A stretch of DNA of 64,000 nucleotides from contig CACXMA010000001.1 of NCBI GenBank assembly GCA_902768665.1, positions 62,001 to 126,000 on the forward strand, given 5' to 3'. The notes beneath the pieces were generated by a model. The model saw only the letters and a list, made by a program, of their open reading frames with translations, was not told where the DNA came from and did not search any database. Below, piece by piece: positions 50,649 to 58,920 of the stretch (the first letter of the stretch is position 1; each line of letters begins with the position of its first letter). The position numbers were made by a program, and so were the translations under genes. The DNA is from an uncultured Bacteroidia bacterium. GTDB lineage: Bacteria > Bacteroidota > Bacteroidia > Bacteroidales > UBA932.

Positions 50649-52016
50649 ATGAAAAAATACATCGAGCAGAACAAGGACCGTTTCTTCGAGGAACTGTTCT
50701 CCCTTCTCCGCATTCCTTCCGTCAGCGCGCAGCCCGAGCACCGGGAGGACATGAGCCGCTGTGCCCGGCGCCTGACCGAGCTGCTGCTGGAGGCCGGGGC
50801 CGACAGCGCCGACGTCTATCCAACGGACGGTCATCCGGTCGTCTATGGCCGGAAGGATGTCCCGGGCGCGGAAAAGACCGTGCTGATTTACGGCCATTAC
50901 GACGTCCAGCCGCCGGAGCCGCTGGAGAAATGGCGCACGGACCCTTTTGAGCCCGTCATCGCGAAGGACCCCGCTACCGGCGAGGAGGCCATCTATGCCC
51001 GCGGCGCCAATGACGACAAGGGCCAGGTCTTCATGCACATCAAGGCCTTCGAGTATCTTGTCCGGACCGGCCAGCTGCGCCACAACATCAAGTTCGTCTT
51101 CGAAGGCGAGGAAGAAATCGGCAGCGGCGCCCTCCCGAAATGGGCCGAGGCGCACAAGGACCTGCTGGCCGCCGACGTCATCCTCGTGTCGGATACGACC
51201 ATGATCTCCGACAAGGTCCCGTCCATCAACTGCGGCATGCGTGGCCTGGCCTATCTCGAGGTCAAGGTTACGGGACCGAACAAGGATCTGCATTCCGGCC
51301 ACTACGGCGGCGCCGTCGCGAACCCGATCAACGTCCTCTGCGAGATGATCGCCAGCCTGAGGGATCCGGAAACCGGCCGTGTCAACGTGCCCGGGTTCTA
51401 TGACAAAGTCGTGGAACTCAGTCCGGAAGACCGCGCCGAACTCGCCCGCGCGCCCTTCGACATGGAGGAATACAAACAGTTCCTCGATATCAACGAAGTC
51501 CGGGGCGAAAAGGGCTATACGACCCTCGAGCGCACGGGCATCCGTCCCTGCCTCGACGTCTGCGGCATCTGGGGCGGCTATACCGGCGCCGGTGCCAAGA
51601 CGGTCCTGCCGTCCACGGCCCATGCCAAAATCTCGATGCGTCTTGTTCCAAACCAGACGGGCGCCGAGATTTCCAAGCTCTTCGCGGCGCACTTCAAGTC
51701 CATTGCCCCGCCCTGCGTCAAGGTGGAAGTCACGCCCTTCGAAGGCGGCGACGGCTTCCTGATTCCGATCAGTTCCCCGGCCTTCCAGGCGGCTTCCAAG
51801 GCCATGGGAGAGGTCTACGGCATCACGCCCGTCCCGAGCCGCGGCGGCGGCAGCATCGCCGTCCTCGCCGATCTCCAGCGGATTCTCGGCATCGATCCAC
51901 TGCTGATGGGCTTCGGCCTGGAACGCGATACGATCCACTCCCCGAATGAGAGCTACCTCCTTCGGCAACTCTTCGCCGGCATGGAGTCCATCGCGCTGTT
52001 CTACCGGTACTATTAA
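50649..52016 (+). CDS. M20-family dipeptidase
   Basis: A cytoplasmic zinc dipeptidase of 455 residues. Metal-binding motifs: YGHYDVQPPEP (His, Asp), ARGANDDKGQ (Asp) and VFEGEEEIGSG (catalytic Glu pair); the dimerisation domain begins about DLHSGHYGGAVANP. The open frame extends upstream to 50127 through RAYT2 and its promoter, so the ATG at 50649 is chosen by family length. It lies between RAYT2 and the second copy of the RAYT2 repeat. Confidence 0.92.
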   Translation: MKKYIEQNKDRFFEELFSLLRIPSVSAQPEHREDMSRCARRLTELLLEAGADSADVYPTDGHPVVYGRKDVPGAEKTVLIYGHYDVQPPEPLEKWRTDPFEPVIAKDPATGEEAIYARGANDDKGQVFMHIKAFEYLVRTGQLRHNIKFVFEGEEEIGSGALPKWAEAHKDLLAADVILVSDTTMISDKVPSINCGMRGLAYLEVKVTGPNKDLHSGHYGGAVANPINVLCEMIASLRDPETGRVNVPGFYDKVVELSPEDRAELARAPFDMEEYKQFLDINEVRGEKGYTTLERTGIRPCLDVCGIWGGYTGAGAKTVLPSTAHAKISMRLVPNQTGAEISKLFAAHFKSIAPPCVKVEVTPFEGGDGFLIPISSPAFQAASKAMGEVYGITPVPSRGGGSIAVLADLQRILGIDPLLMGFGLERDTIHSPNESYLLRQLFAGMESIALFYRYY

Positions 52017-52022
52017 AGGAAT

Positions 52023-52103
52023 CGGGCACGAAAAACGCCGTTTTCGTGCCCGAATGAGGGGAAAAATACAAAACGGGCACGAAATCACGCGATTTCGTGC
52101 CCG
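52023..52103 (+). repeat. RAYT2-associated double hairpin, copy 2 (inverted)
   Basis: Hairpins at 52023-52052 (CGGGCACGAAAAAC ... TTCGTGCCCG) and 52074-52103 (CGGGCACGAAATC ... TTCGTGCCCG) with a 21-base spacer. It is the reverse complement of copy 1. It begins six bases after the M20 dipeptidase stop and ends 18 bases before the stop of the convergent kinase, so it may also serve both genes as a terminator. Confidence 0.88.
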
Positions 52104-52121
52104 TTTTCAATCGCTTCGCGT

Positions 52122-53201
52122 TTATTGCTTCGCAATGAACGCTTTCATCTGCGGAACCTTGGCCAGGGCGGCCTTGAAGAGGGCGACCTGGTTGCGGGTG
52201 CGGACGAGGTTGTGCTCGGGATACTTGATCTTATAATAGGTATCGCCGTTGATGTAGTCCGCGAAGAAACGCACGGCCTGCATGTACGGGAAGAGGCAGG
52301 CGGCGTAGGGCAGGTTCTCGCGCTCGATCGGGGTGAGGAAGACCTTGGCGGACTTGATGTAGCCCTCGGCGAAGGCCTCGAAGATGTCCATGCGGAAATC
52401 CACCTTCTCGATCGCCGGATCATCCTCGGCGACGGTGTTGGCCGCCGTGCGGAGGAAGTCGCCGAAGTCGGAGAAGACGAAGGACGGCATCACGGTGTCG
52501 AGGTCGATGACGCAGAGAACATTGCCGTCAGCGTCGAACATCATGTTGTTGACCTTCGTGTCGCAGTGGCAGATGCGCTTGGGGAGCTTGCCCTCGCGGT
52601 GGAGGCGTTCGGCCTTGCACATCTCCTCCTCGTACGGCTTCAGCGTGGCGAGGATTTCCTGCACCTCGGGCTCTTTCATGCGACCCGCCTTGTCAGCGGC
52701 GACCGCTTCCCTGAGCTGGCGGGCGCGGAGTTCCATATTGTGGAAGTCCGGAATCGTCTCGCCGAGCTTGTCGGGGATGTCAGCGAGCATGGCCTCGAAA
52801 CGGCCGAAGGCCTCACCGGCGAAGCGGGAGTACTTCGGATCCACCGTCTCGTAGGTGAAGGCGTCCGGGATGAACACGCTGACGCGCCAGTACTTGTCCT
52901 CGATGCAGCAATAGGTCTTGTCGCTGTCGACGAGCGGAACAAAGGTCAGTACCTTGCGGTCGATATCGCTTTCGCCGGCGGCCTCGAGTTTCTTGCGGAT
53001 GTGGCGCGTGACGGCGACGATGTTGTTCTGCAGGAGCTCGACATCCTGGAAAATGGCGTTGTTCACGCGCTGAAGGACGTACGCCTTGGGGCCGTCGGTC
53101 TTGATCTTATAGGTATCGTTGATCAGGCCGTTTCCGAGCGGCTTGATTTCCAGCACCTTGCCTTCGATGGCAAAGCGGGCGGCAATCTCTTTGAGTTCCA
53201 T
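52122..53201 (-). CDS. N-acetylhexosamine 1-kinase-like phosphotransferase (NahK/MdsC type)
   Basis: An APH-fold kinase of 359 residues, the same length as NahK, which phosphorylates GalNAc/GlcNAc at C1. The catalytic loop is ICHCDTKVNNMMFD and the metal-binding Asp is in VIDLDTVMPS; the N-terminal lobe has PLGNGLINDTYKI. It starts three bases after the GH109 gene, which releases alpha-GalNAc, so together they suggest mucin O-glycan or related GalNAc use. Substrate is inferred from context. Confidence 0.82.
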   Translation of the reverse strand: MELKEIAARFAIEGKVLEIKPLGNGLINDTYKIKTDGPKAYVLQRVNNAIFQDVELLQNNIVAVTRHIRKKLEAAGESDIDRKVLTFVPLVDSDKTYCCIEDKYWRVSVFIPDAFTYETVDPKYSRFAGEAFGRFEAMLADIPDKLGETIPDFHNMELRARQLREAVAADKAGRMKEPEVQEILATLKPYEEEMCKAERLHREGKLPKRICHCDTKVNNMMFDADGNVLCVIDLDTVMPSFVFSDFGDFLRTAANTVAEDDPAIEKVDFRMDIFEAFAEGYIKSAKVFLTPIERENLPYAACLFPYMQAVRFFADYINGDTYYKIKYPEHNLVRTRNQVALFKAALAKVPQMKAFIAKQ

Positions 53202-53204
53202 GTC

Positions 53205-54632
53205 TTATTCAGCAAAAGCGTAGTGGAAACCATTGATGACAGCCTTGCCTTCAGCATCCTTCCAGGCACCGCGGGTGAAGTCAGGAACGGCTACGGGCAT
53301 GTTGCCGTGCTCGAGGGAGATGCGGGAAAGCTCGCCGAGGCAGCACCATTCCGCAAGGTCATAGACGTCCATGTCGAGCGGCAGGCCGTTCTGGAGGCAG
53401 TAGATGAGGCGGTAGTCCATGATGAAGTCCATGCCGCCGTGGCCGCCGACCTGCTTGGCGAGGGTCTCGAGCTCGGGGGTCAGGATATCGCTGCGGTGCT
53501 GGGCCATGAGGGCGTCGAGGTCACCGTACATATAGACGAGCTCACCGCCGAGATTGTCGTAGGCGACATTCTCATGACCTTCGGTGCGGAGGCAGATCTG
53601 GCCGACCGGGTATTTGCCGGCATAACCGTCGGTTCCGACGAGCTGATACATGCGGCTGTACGGGCGCGGGGTCATGACGTCGTGCTCGATGAGCATCGTC
53701 TTGCCGTTCTCGGTGCGGATAAGGGTGCAGGTCTGGTCGCCGTTCTTGAAGTCTGTGCATTCCTCGCCGGTCTGGGCCTGGACGTGCTTGGGACCGTTGA
53801 ACGGGTCTGTATCCATCGAGACGAGGGTCATCATGCGGTCGCCGCGGTGGATGTTGAGAGCCTGGCAGATGGGGCCGATACCGTGGGTCGGGTAGACGTC
53901 GCCGCGGTTCTTGTGGTTGAAGTCAAGTCTCCAGTTGTGCCAGTAACCCTTCCAATAGGGATCGAGGTTGTGCTGGTAGGCGCCTTCAGCGTGGATAATC
54001 TCGCCGAAAAGACCTTCTTGGGCCATCTTGAGGGCGGTCATCTCGAAGAAGTCATAGACGCAGTTTTCGAGCATCATGCAGTGCTTGCGGGTGCGCTCGG
54101 AGGTGTTGATCAGGTCCCAGATCTCGTCGAGGGTCGTTGCGGCGGGCACTTCGATGGCGACGTGCTTGTTATGCTCCATGGCATAGAGGGCGATCGGGGT
54201 GTGGTTGATCCAGTCCGTGCAGATGTAGATGAGGTCGATGTCCTCACGCTCACAGACCTGCTTCCATGCATCCGGTCCGGAATAGCTGTCGGCTGCGGGA
54301 AGATTGTAGTAGGCGAGAATTTGCTGGCTGCGCTCGACGCGGTCGGGCTCGACATCGCAGAGGGCCTTGATCTCAACCCCGGGGATGTGGCAGTAGCGCG
54401 GGACGGCGCCGGTGCCGCGGTCGCCGAGGCCGATGAAGCCAACACGGACGATCTCAATAGGGTCTGCCGTCATGCCGAGAGCCGTTTCCTGGCCGGCGGG
54501 ACGCTCGGGTACTGCGACCTCGATGGCGCCCTTGTTGCAACAAGCCTTCTCGTCGGCACTCTTACAGGAAAGGGTGGAGATGCTGGCAAGGGTCATGGCC
54601 GCTGCGAGCATGAGAATGTGGGGTAGTTTCAT
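53205..54632 (-). CDS. GH109 alpha-N-acetylgalactosaminidase-like lipoprotein
   Basis: An NAD-dependent glycosidase family related to Gfo/Idh/MocA. The 475-residue product has a signal ending STLSC (not Tat-type), the Rossmann motif VGFIGLGDRGTGAV, and GH109 signatures VYPTHGIGPICQALNIHRGD and CLQNGLPLDMDVYDLAEWCC. Cys residues follow the lipobox (KSADEKACC). The ATG at 54632 gives the signal; an earlier ATG at 54698 lies in the promoter region. It is the first gene of the GH109-kinase operon. Confidence 0.88.
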   Translation of the reverse strand: MKLPHILMLAAAMTLASISTLSCKSADEKACCNKGAIEVAVPERPAGQETALGMTADPIEIVRVGFIGLGDRGTGAVPRYCHIPGVEIKALCDVEPDRVERSQQILAYYNLPAADSYSGPDAWKQVCEREDIDLIYICTDWINHTPIALYAMEHNKHVAIEVPAATTLDEIWDLINTSERTRKHCMMLENCVYDFFEMTALKMAQEGLFGEIIHAEGAYQHNLDPYWKGYWHNWRLDFNHKNRGDVYPTHGIGPICQALNIHRGDRMMTLVSMDTDPFNGPKHVQAQTGEECTDFKNGDQTCTLIRTENGKTMLIEHDVMTPRPYSRMYQLVGTDGYAGKYPVGQICLRTEGHENVAYDNLGGELVYMYGDLDALMAQHRSDILTPELETLAKQVGGHGGMDFIMDYRLIYCLQNGLPLDMDVYDLAEWCCLGELSRISLEHGNMPVAVPDFTRGAWKDAEGKAVINGFHYAFAE

Positions 54633-54666
54633 AATAGTGTTATGTGTTAGATCTGTATTCGATTCT

Positions 54667-54675
54667 ACAAACTTA
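54667..54675 (-). promoter_or_regulatory. -7 box of the GH109-kinase operon
   Basis: TAAGTTTGT on the minus strand, 34 bases before the GH109 ATG, divergent from the tRNA promoter. Confidence 0.55.
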
Positions 54676-54684
54676 ATCAAAAAA

Positions 54685-54715
54685 TTGCGTAGTGGCAAAA
54701 AATTCGTAACTTTGC
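54685..54715 (+). promoter_or_regulatory. tRNA-Arg promoter
   Basis: TTG at 54685-54687 and TAACTTTGC at 54707-54715 with 19 bases between, upstream of the tRNA. Confidence 0.7.
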
Positions 54716-54745
54716 AGCCACTTTATGGACTTGTTCCATACCTGG

Positions 54746-54819
54746 GGTCGAGTAGCTCAGTTGGACAGAGCAACAGCCTTCTAAGCTGTGGGTCTTGGGT
54801 TCGAATCCCAACTCGATCA
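54746..54819 (+). tRNA. tRNA-Arg (anticodon UCU)
   Basis: A 74 nt cloverleaf: acceptor GGTCGAG/CTCGATC with one G-U pair and discriminator A; D-arm AGCTCAGTTGGACAGAGC; anticodon stem ACAGC/GCTGT with loop CTTCTAA, giving UCU (reads AGA/AGG); T-arm with GGTTCGAATCC. CCA is not encoded. Confidence 0.95.
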
Positions 54820-54827
54820 CCCTTTTT

Positions 54828-54871
54828 CGCCTCCGTCCTCATTTATTGGGATTGGAGGCGGTCTTTTTTTT
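54828..54871 (+). terminator. terminator after tRNA-Arg
   Basis: CGCCTCC (54828-54834) pairs with GGAGGCG (54854-54860), followed by GTCTTTTTTTT. Confidence 0.78.
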
Positions 54872-54874
54872 ATG

Positions 54875-54883
54875 TATTTTTGC
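54875..54883 (+). promoter_or_regulatory. -7 box of the TonB receptor-DUF4876-DUF6850 operon
   Basis: TATTTTTGC, only six bases before the receptor ATG at 54890 and four bases after the tRNA terminator T-run; nearly leaderless. Confidence 0.68.
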
Positions 54884-54889
54884 ATTCTG

Positions 54890-57706
54890 ATGAAACGACT
54901 GATTGCGCTCATATCCATTCTGTTACTCCTGTCGCTTTCGGCATGGGCCGGTGTGGACATCCGCGGTCGCATCACCGAGGCCGGTACGGGCCAGGCACTG
55001 CCCGGGGCCGTGGTGACGCTCGACCACGACGCCCTCTGGGCGGTTTCCGACAGCAGTGGCGCTTTCGTGCTGCAGAATGTCCAGCCGGGCAGTTATGTGC
55101 TGGAAGTGTCCCTGCTCGGTTATGCCGGGGTGAGCGCAGCGCTGACCGTCACACCGGGCGGCGCACGGCTCGACGGTCGGAACGTTCCCCTGGACGGTTT
55201 GGATTTCACGCTCGAGATCAGTTCCCTGGCGCTCGAAGAGGTCGTCGTCACGGCCGAGCGCGCCAAGGACAACATCAATACGACCCGCACGCTCGGCCGG
55301 GCGGCGCTGGACCACCTCCAGATGTCCGGTGTCGGCAATGTCGCCGCGCTGATGCCCGGCGGCAAGACGGTCAATCCGGACCTGACGGCGCAGACGGAAC
55401 TTTCCCTTCGCGGGGGAGGACAGAGCGCCGGCAATGCCGCCTTCTCCACGGCCGTGGAGGTCAACGGCGTCCGCATGGGCGACAATGCGAGTTTCGCGGG
55501 CATGCAGGGCGTCGATACCCGGGCGCTGCAGGTGGAGAACATCGAGTCCGTCGAAGTGCTGACCGGCGTTCCGTCGGCGGAGTACGGCGACCTCGGCTCG
55601 GGCATGGTCCGCATCATCACGAAAAAGGGCCGTACGCCGCTCCACCTCAGTTTTTCCGTCAATCCCCGCACCTATGACGCCGGCATCTCCAAAGGCGTGG
55701 AAGTGGGAAGCGGCGTGCTGAACCTCAGCGGCCAGTGGACGCGGGCGACGCAGAAACTGAGCTCGCCCTACACCTCCTATACCCGCCGCGGCTTCACGGC
55801 CGAGTACAGCGTCACGCTCCGCCGGATGCTCCGCCTCGAGGCCGGCCTGACCGGGAACATCGGCGGCATGGACGCGAAAAACGACCCCGACGCCTTCTCC
55901 AGCGAGCGCACCCGTGCCCGCGACAACCTCCTGACCCCGCATCTCAAGGCGACGCTCCTTCTGAACCGCAGCTGGGTCACGAACCTCAGCCTGGAGGCCT
56001 CGCTCTATTACCACGACCGGAAGTCCCGCGAGCACCTCTATAACTCCTATGCCTCCTCCCAGCCGGCCGTCCATGCCGAGTTGCAGGGCTATTTCCCCGC
56101 GACCGCCCTGCCGACAACCTTCTATGCCGACCGCATCACGGACTCGCGCGAGCTGGACGCCGCGGCCTCGTTCAAATACGACTGGCTGCACCATTTCGGT
56201 CCCGTCAAGTCCTCCCTCAAGGCCGGTCTCCAGTGGAAGGCCGACGGCAATGTCGGCGAAGGCGAGTACTACGAGGACCCTTCCCTGGCGGCGAACGGCT
56301 ACCGTCCCCGCCCCTATACGGACTATCCCTACATGCACACCTTCTCGGTCTATGCCGAGGACAACCTCACCGTCCCGCTGGCCCCGAAAACGAGGCTGGA
56401 CCTGAGCCTCGGCCTTCGCGGCGAGGGCGTGTACATCAAGGACGCGCAGTATGACAGGCTGCGGACCCTTTCTCCCCGCCTGAACGCCCGGCTGCACCTC
56501 GGCGAAGCCTTCTCGCTCCGGGCCGGCTGGGGCGTCACCCGCAAGCTGCCCTCCTTCTATATCCTCTATCCGAAACAGGAGTACCGCGACATCCGCTCCT
56601 TCGGCGTCAGCTATGGTACCGAGAGTCGTTATGTCTATTATACGCAGCCGTATACGCTGGCGGTGAATCCGGGTCTCCGGTGGCAGTCCAACCGCAACAC
56701 CGAGATCGGCCTCGATTTCGAAAAGGGCGGCTGGAACGCATCCCTGGCCGTTTTCCGGAACCGCACCCGCAACCCCTACGAGTTCGCGGACAGCTATGTC
56801 CCGTTCTCCTACCTCCAGAGCCGGCTGCCGGATGGGTTCATCCCCGCGGCGGACCCGGACATGCGCGTGGACAGCCAGACCGGAACGGTCTATCTCCGCG
56901 ATGCCGAGGGGTATTTCGTCCCCATGGAGCCGGCCGTCACGGACCGCAGTTTCATCAATACCCGCAGCCAGCGCGGCGGCGCGACGGTGACCCGCACCGG
57001 CCTCGAGCTGACGCTGGACGCTCCCGAGATCCGTCCGATCCGCACGCGCCTTCGCCTCGACGCCTCCTATACCCACTCCCGCTACTTCGACACGCAGGAG
57101 TCCGCCTATTACCAGGGCGGCTGGTCGCATCCGTCGCTGGCGAACCGTTCCTATCCGTACGTCGCCATCTATGCCGGTCCCCGCAGTCTCGCCCAGGGCC
57201 GAAAGACCGACTGGCTCGACGCGAACCTGACCGCCATCACCCACATCCCCGCGGCGCGCCTCGTGATCACCTGCCGGGTGGAGGCCACCCTCCTTCGCAG
57301 CGCGCAGAACCTTTCCCGCACGGCCTATACCGTCTCGGAGCAGACCCTTGCGCCGACGGGCGGGGACATCTATGACGGAGACGCCTTCACGGCTGTGGCC
57401 CCGGTCGCCTGGCAGGACCTCGACGGCAACCGCCACCCCTGGACCGCCGCCGAAGCCGCCGATCCGGACTTTCTCCGCCTGATTCTCCGCTCCGGCAACC
57501 GCTACACCTTCGCCCGCGAAGGCTATGACCCCTACCTGAGCGCCAACCTCAGCCTGACCAAGGAGATCGGCAAGGCCGTGTCCCTGTCGTTCTTCGCCAA
57601 CAACTTCACCGCCGCCCGGCCCTACCGCAAGAACTGGGCGACCGGTGTCAGCGCCATCTTCACCCCGGCCTTCTACTACGGCCTGACCTGCCGCATCAAG
57701 CTATGA
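54890..57706 (+). CDS. TonB-dependent receptor
   Basis: A 938-residue outer-membrane receptor with a signal peptide (to LSAWA), a carboxypeptidase-regulatory-like domain (about 22-110, VDIRGRITEAGTGQALPGAV), a plug (SVEVLTGVPSAEYGDLGSGMVRI) and a 22-strand-type barrel. The upstream open frame runs through the tRNA and is not used. It overlaps the DUF4876 gene by four bases. The receptor-DUF4876-DUF6850 trio recurs as a Bacteroidetes arrangement; its ligand is not known to me. Confidence 0.88.
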   Translation: MKRLIALISILLLLSLSAWAGVDIRGRITEAGTGQALPGAVVTLDHDALWAVSDSSGAFVLQNVQPGSYVLEVSLLGYAGVSAALTVTPGGARLDGRNVPLDGLDFTLEISSLALEEVVVTAERAKDNINTTRTLGRAALDHLQMSGVGNVAALMPGGKTVNPDLTAQTELSLRGGGQSAGNAAFSTAVEVNGVRMGDNASFAGMQGVDTRALQVENIESVEVLTGVPSAEYGDLGSGMVRIITKKGRTPLHLSFSVNPRTYDAGISKGVEVGSGVLNLSGQWTRATQKLSSPYTSYTRRGFTAEYSVTLRRMLRLEAGLTGNIGGMDAKNDPDAFSSERTRARDNLLTPHLKATLLLNRSWVTNLSLEASLYYHDRKSREHLYNSYASSQPAVHAELQGYFPATALPTTFYADRITDSRELDAAASFKYDWLHHFGPVKSSLKAGLQWKADGNVGEGEYYEDPSLAANGYRPRPYTDYPYMHTFSVYAEDNLTVPLAPKTRLDLSLGLRGEGVYIKDAQYDRLRTLSPRLNARLHLGEAFSLRAGWGVTRKLPSFYILYPKQEYRDIRSFGVSYGTESRYVYYTQPYTLAVNPGLRWQSNRNTEIGLDFEKGGWNASLAVFRNRTRNPYEFADSYVPFSYLQSRLPDGFIPAADPDMRVDSQTGTVYLRDAEGYFVPMEPAVTDRSFINTRSQRGGATVTRTGLELTLDAPEIRPIRTRLRLDASYTHSRYFDTQESAYYQGGWSHPSLANRSYPYVAIYAGPRSLAQGRKTDWLDANLTAITHIPAARLVITCRVEATLLRSAQNLSRTAYTVSEQTLAPTGGDIYDGDAFTAVAPVAWQDLDGNRHPWTAAEAADPDFLRLILRSGNRYTFAREGYDPYLSANLSLTKEIGKAVSLSFFANNFTAARPYRKNWATGVSAIFTPAFYYGLTCRIKL

Positions 57707-58920
57707 AACGCATCCTGACCATCCTCCTGCTGGTTCTCAGTCTGACCACCTGCACCCGTTTCAGCGATCCGTACGAGGCGTCGCTGGTGCGCGTTACGGT
57801 CCATGCCGTCTATCCTTCCGGCCACGCCGACGCCGTCCGGGAAGGCGCCCATGTCCTGTTCGAGGACATCGCCACGGGATCGGCCTGGAAAGCGGAAACC
57901 GACGGGCGAGGGGCTGCGACCGTCCTTCTGCCGAAGGGCGTGTTCCGCGTTTCGATGAGCGACCGTCAGGGCCGGGACATCTTCAACGGTTCCATGAGCC
58001 GGGTCATCGTCGCGGACGAGCCCGTCACCGTGCAATTGCCGCTGGAATACTCCCTGGCCGGCACGCTCGTGGTGAAAGAACTCTATGTCGGCGGCTGCAG
58101 CAAGGCCCCGCAGGAAGGCACCTGGCAGAGCGACCAGTATGTGCTCCTGCACAACAATGACAGCGAGACGGTCTATCTCGACTCGCTCTGTTTCGGCTCC
58201 CTGCACCCATATAACTCCAACGGCGTCAACCATTGGCTGCAGGCCGACGGCTCCCTGCCGGACTTCGCCCCGGTGGTGAGCGTGGTGTGGAATTTCCCCG
58301 GCGACGGCACGACTTACCCGCTGGCCCCCGGCGAGGATGCCCTCATCGCCCTTCGTGGCGCCATCGACCATACCGCCGAGTATCCGTTGTCGGTCAACCT
58401 GAACCGCCCGGACTGCTTCGTCTGCTACAATCCGACCTATTTCCCGAATCCGATTTACCATCCGGCTCCCGGGGACCGGATCCGTCAGGACCACATCCTC
58501 GAGGTAGCGGTGAAAACCGGCCAGTCCAACGCCAATGTCGTCTCCATCTCCTCCCCGGCATTCGTGATTTTCCGGGTCCGGGGCGGCTCCATCCAGGAAT
58601 TCCTCGCGCAGCCGGACATCATCCAGCCGACGCCGGGCGCCGCTTCCGACATCGTCGTGAAGGTGCCGTGGGAGTGGATCATCGACGCCGTTGAGGTTTT
58701 CAACGGCAGCAGCAGCGGCAACGCCAAGCGTCTGCCCCCGTCCGTCGACGCCGGCTATGTGACCCAGTCGGAGACCTTCAAGGGCCGTTCGCTGATGCGG
58801 GCGGTCGACGAGGAGGCGAGCGCCGCGGCCGGCTTCGTCATCCTCCGGGATACCAACAATTCAAGCATGGATTTCTATGAAAGCGAAACGGCTTCTCTGC
58901 ATACTGGCGCTGGTGAGTAG
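57703..58920 (+). CDS. DUF4876 lipoprotein
   Basis: A 405-residue lipoprotein (signal ending SLTTC). An N-terminal beta-sandwich (about 25-125, with GRGAATVLLPKGVFRVS) resembles a carboxypeptidase-regulatory fold. The DUF4876 core follows (LVVKELYVGGCSKAPQEG ... YVLLHNNDSETVYLDSLCFG). Residues 230-300 contain paired Cys (DCFVCYNP). It starts inside the end of the TonB receptor gene and overlaps the next gene by 44 bases, so the three are tightly coupled. Confidence 0.82.
   Translation: MKRILTILLLVLSLTTCTRFSDPYEASLVRVTVHAVYPSGHADAVREGAHVLFEDIATGSAWKAETDGRGAATVLLPKGVFRVSMSDRQGRDIFNGSMSRVIVADEPVTVQLPLEYSLAGTLVVKELYVGGCSKAPQEGTWQSDQYVLLHNNDSETVYLDSLCFGSLHPYNSNGVNHWLQADGSLPDFAPVVSVVWNFPGDGTTYPLAPGEDALIALRGAIDHTAEYPLSVNLNRPDCFVCYNPTYFPNPIYHPAPGDRIRQDHILEVAVKTGQSNANVVSISSPAFVIFRVRGGSIQEFLAQPDIIQPTPGAASDIVVKVPWEWIIDAVEVFNGSSSGNAKRLPPSVDAGYVTQSETFKGRSLMRAVDEEASAAAGFVILRDTNNSSMDFYESETASLHTGAGE

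Noticed and set aside
49463..52103. CRISPR-like array from the repeated CGGGCACGAA units
   Set aside because: Only two double hairpins in inverted orientation, no regular spacers and no cas genes; the RAYT explains them better.
54788..54889. N-terminal extension of the TonB receptor
   Set aside because: The codons fall inside tRNA-Arg and its terminator; the promoter box at 54875-54883 fixes the later start.
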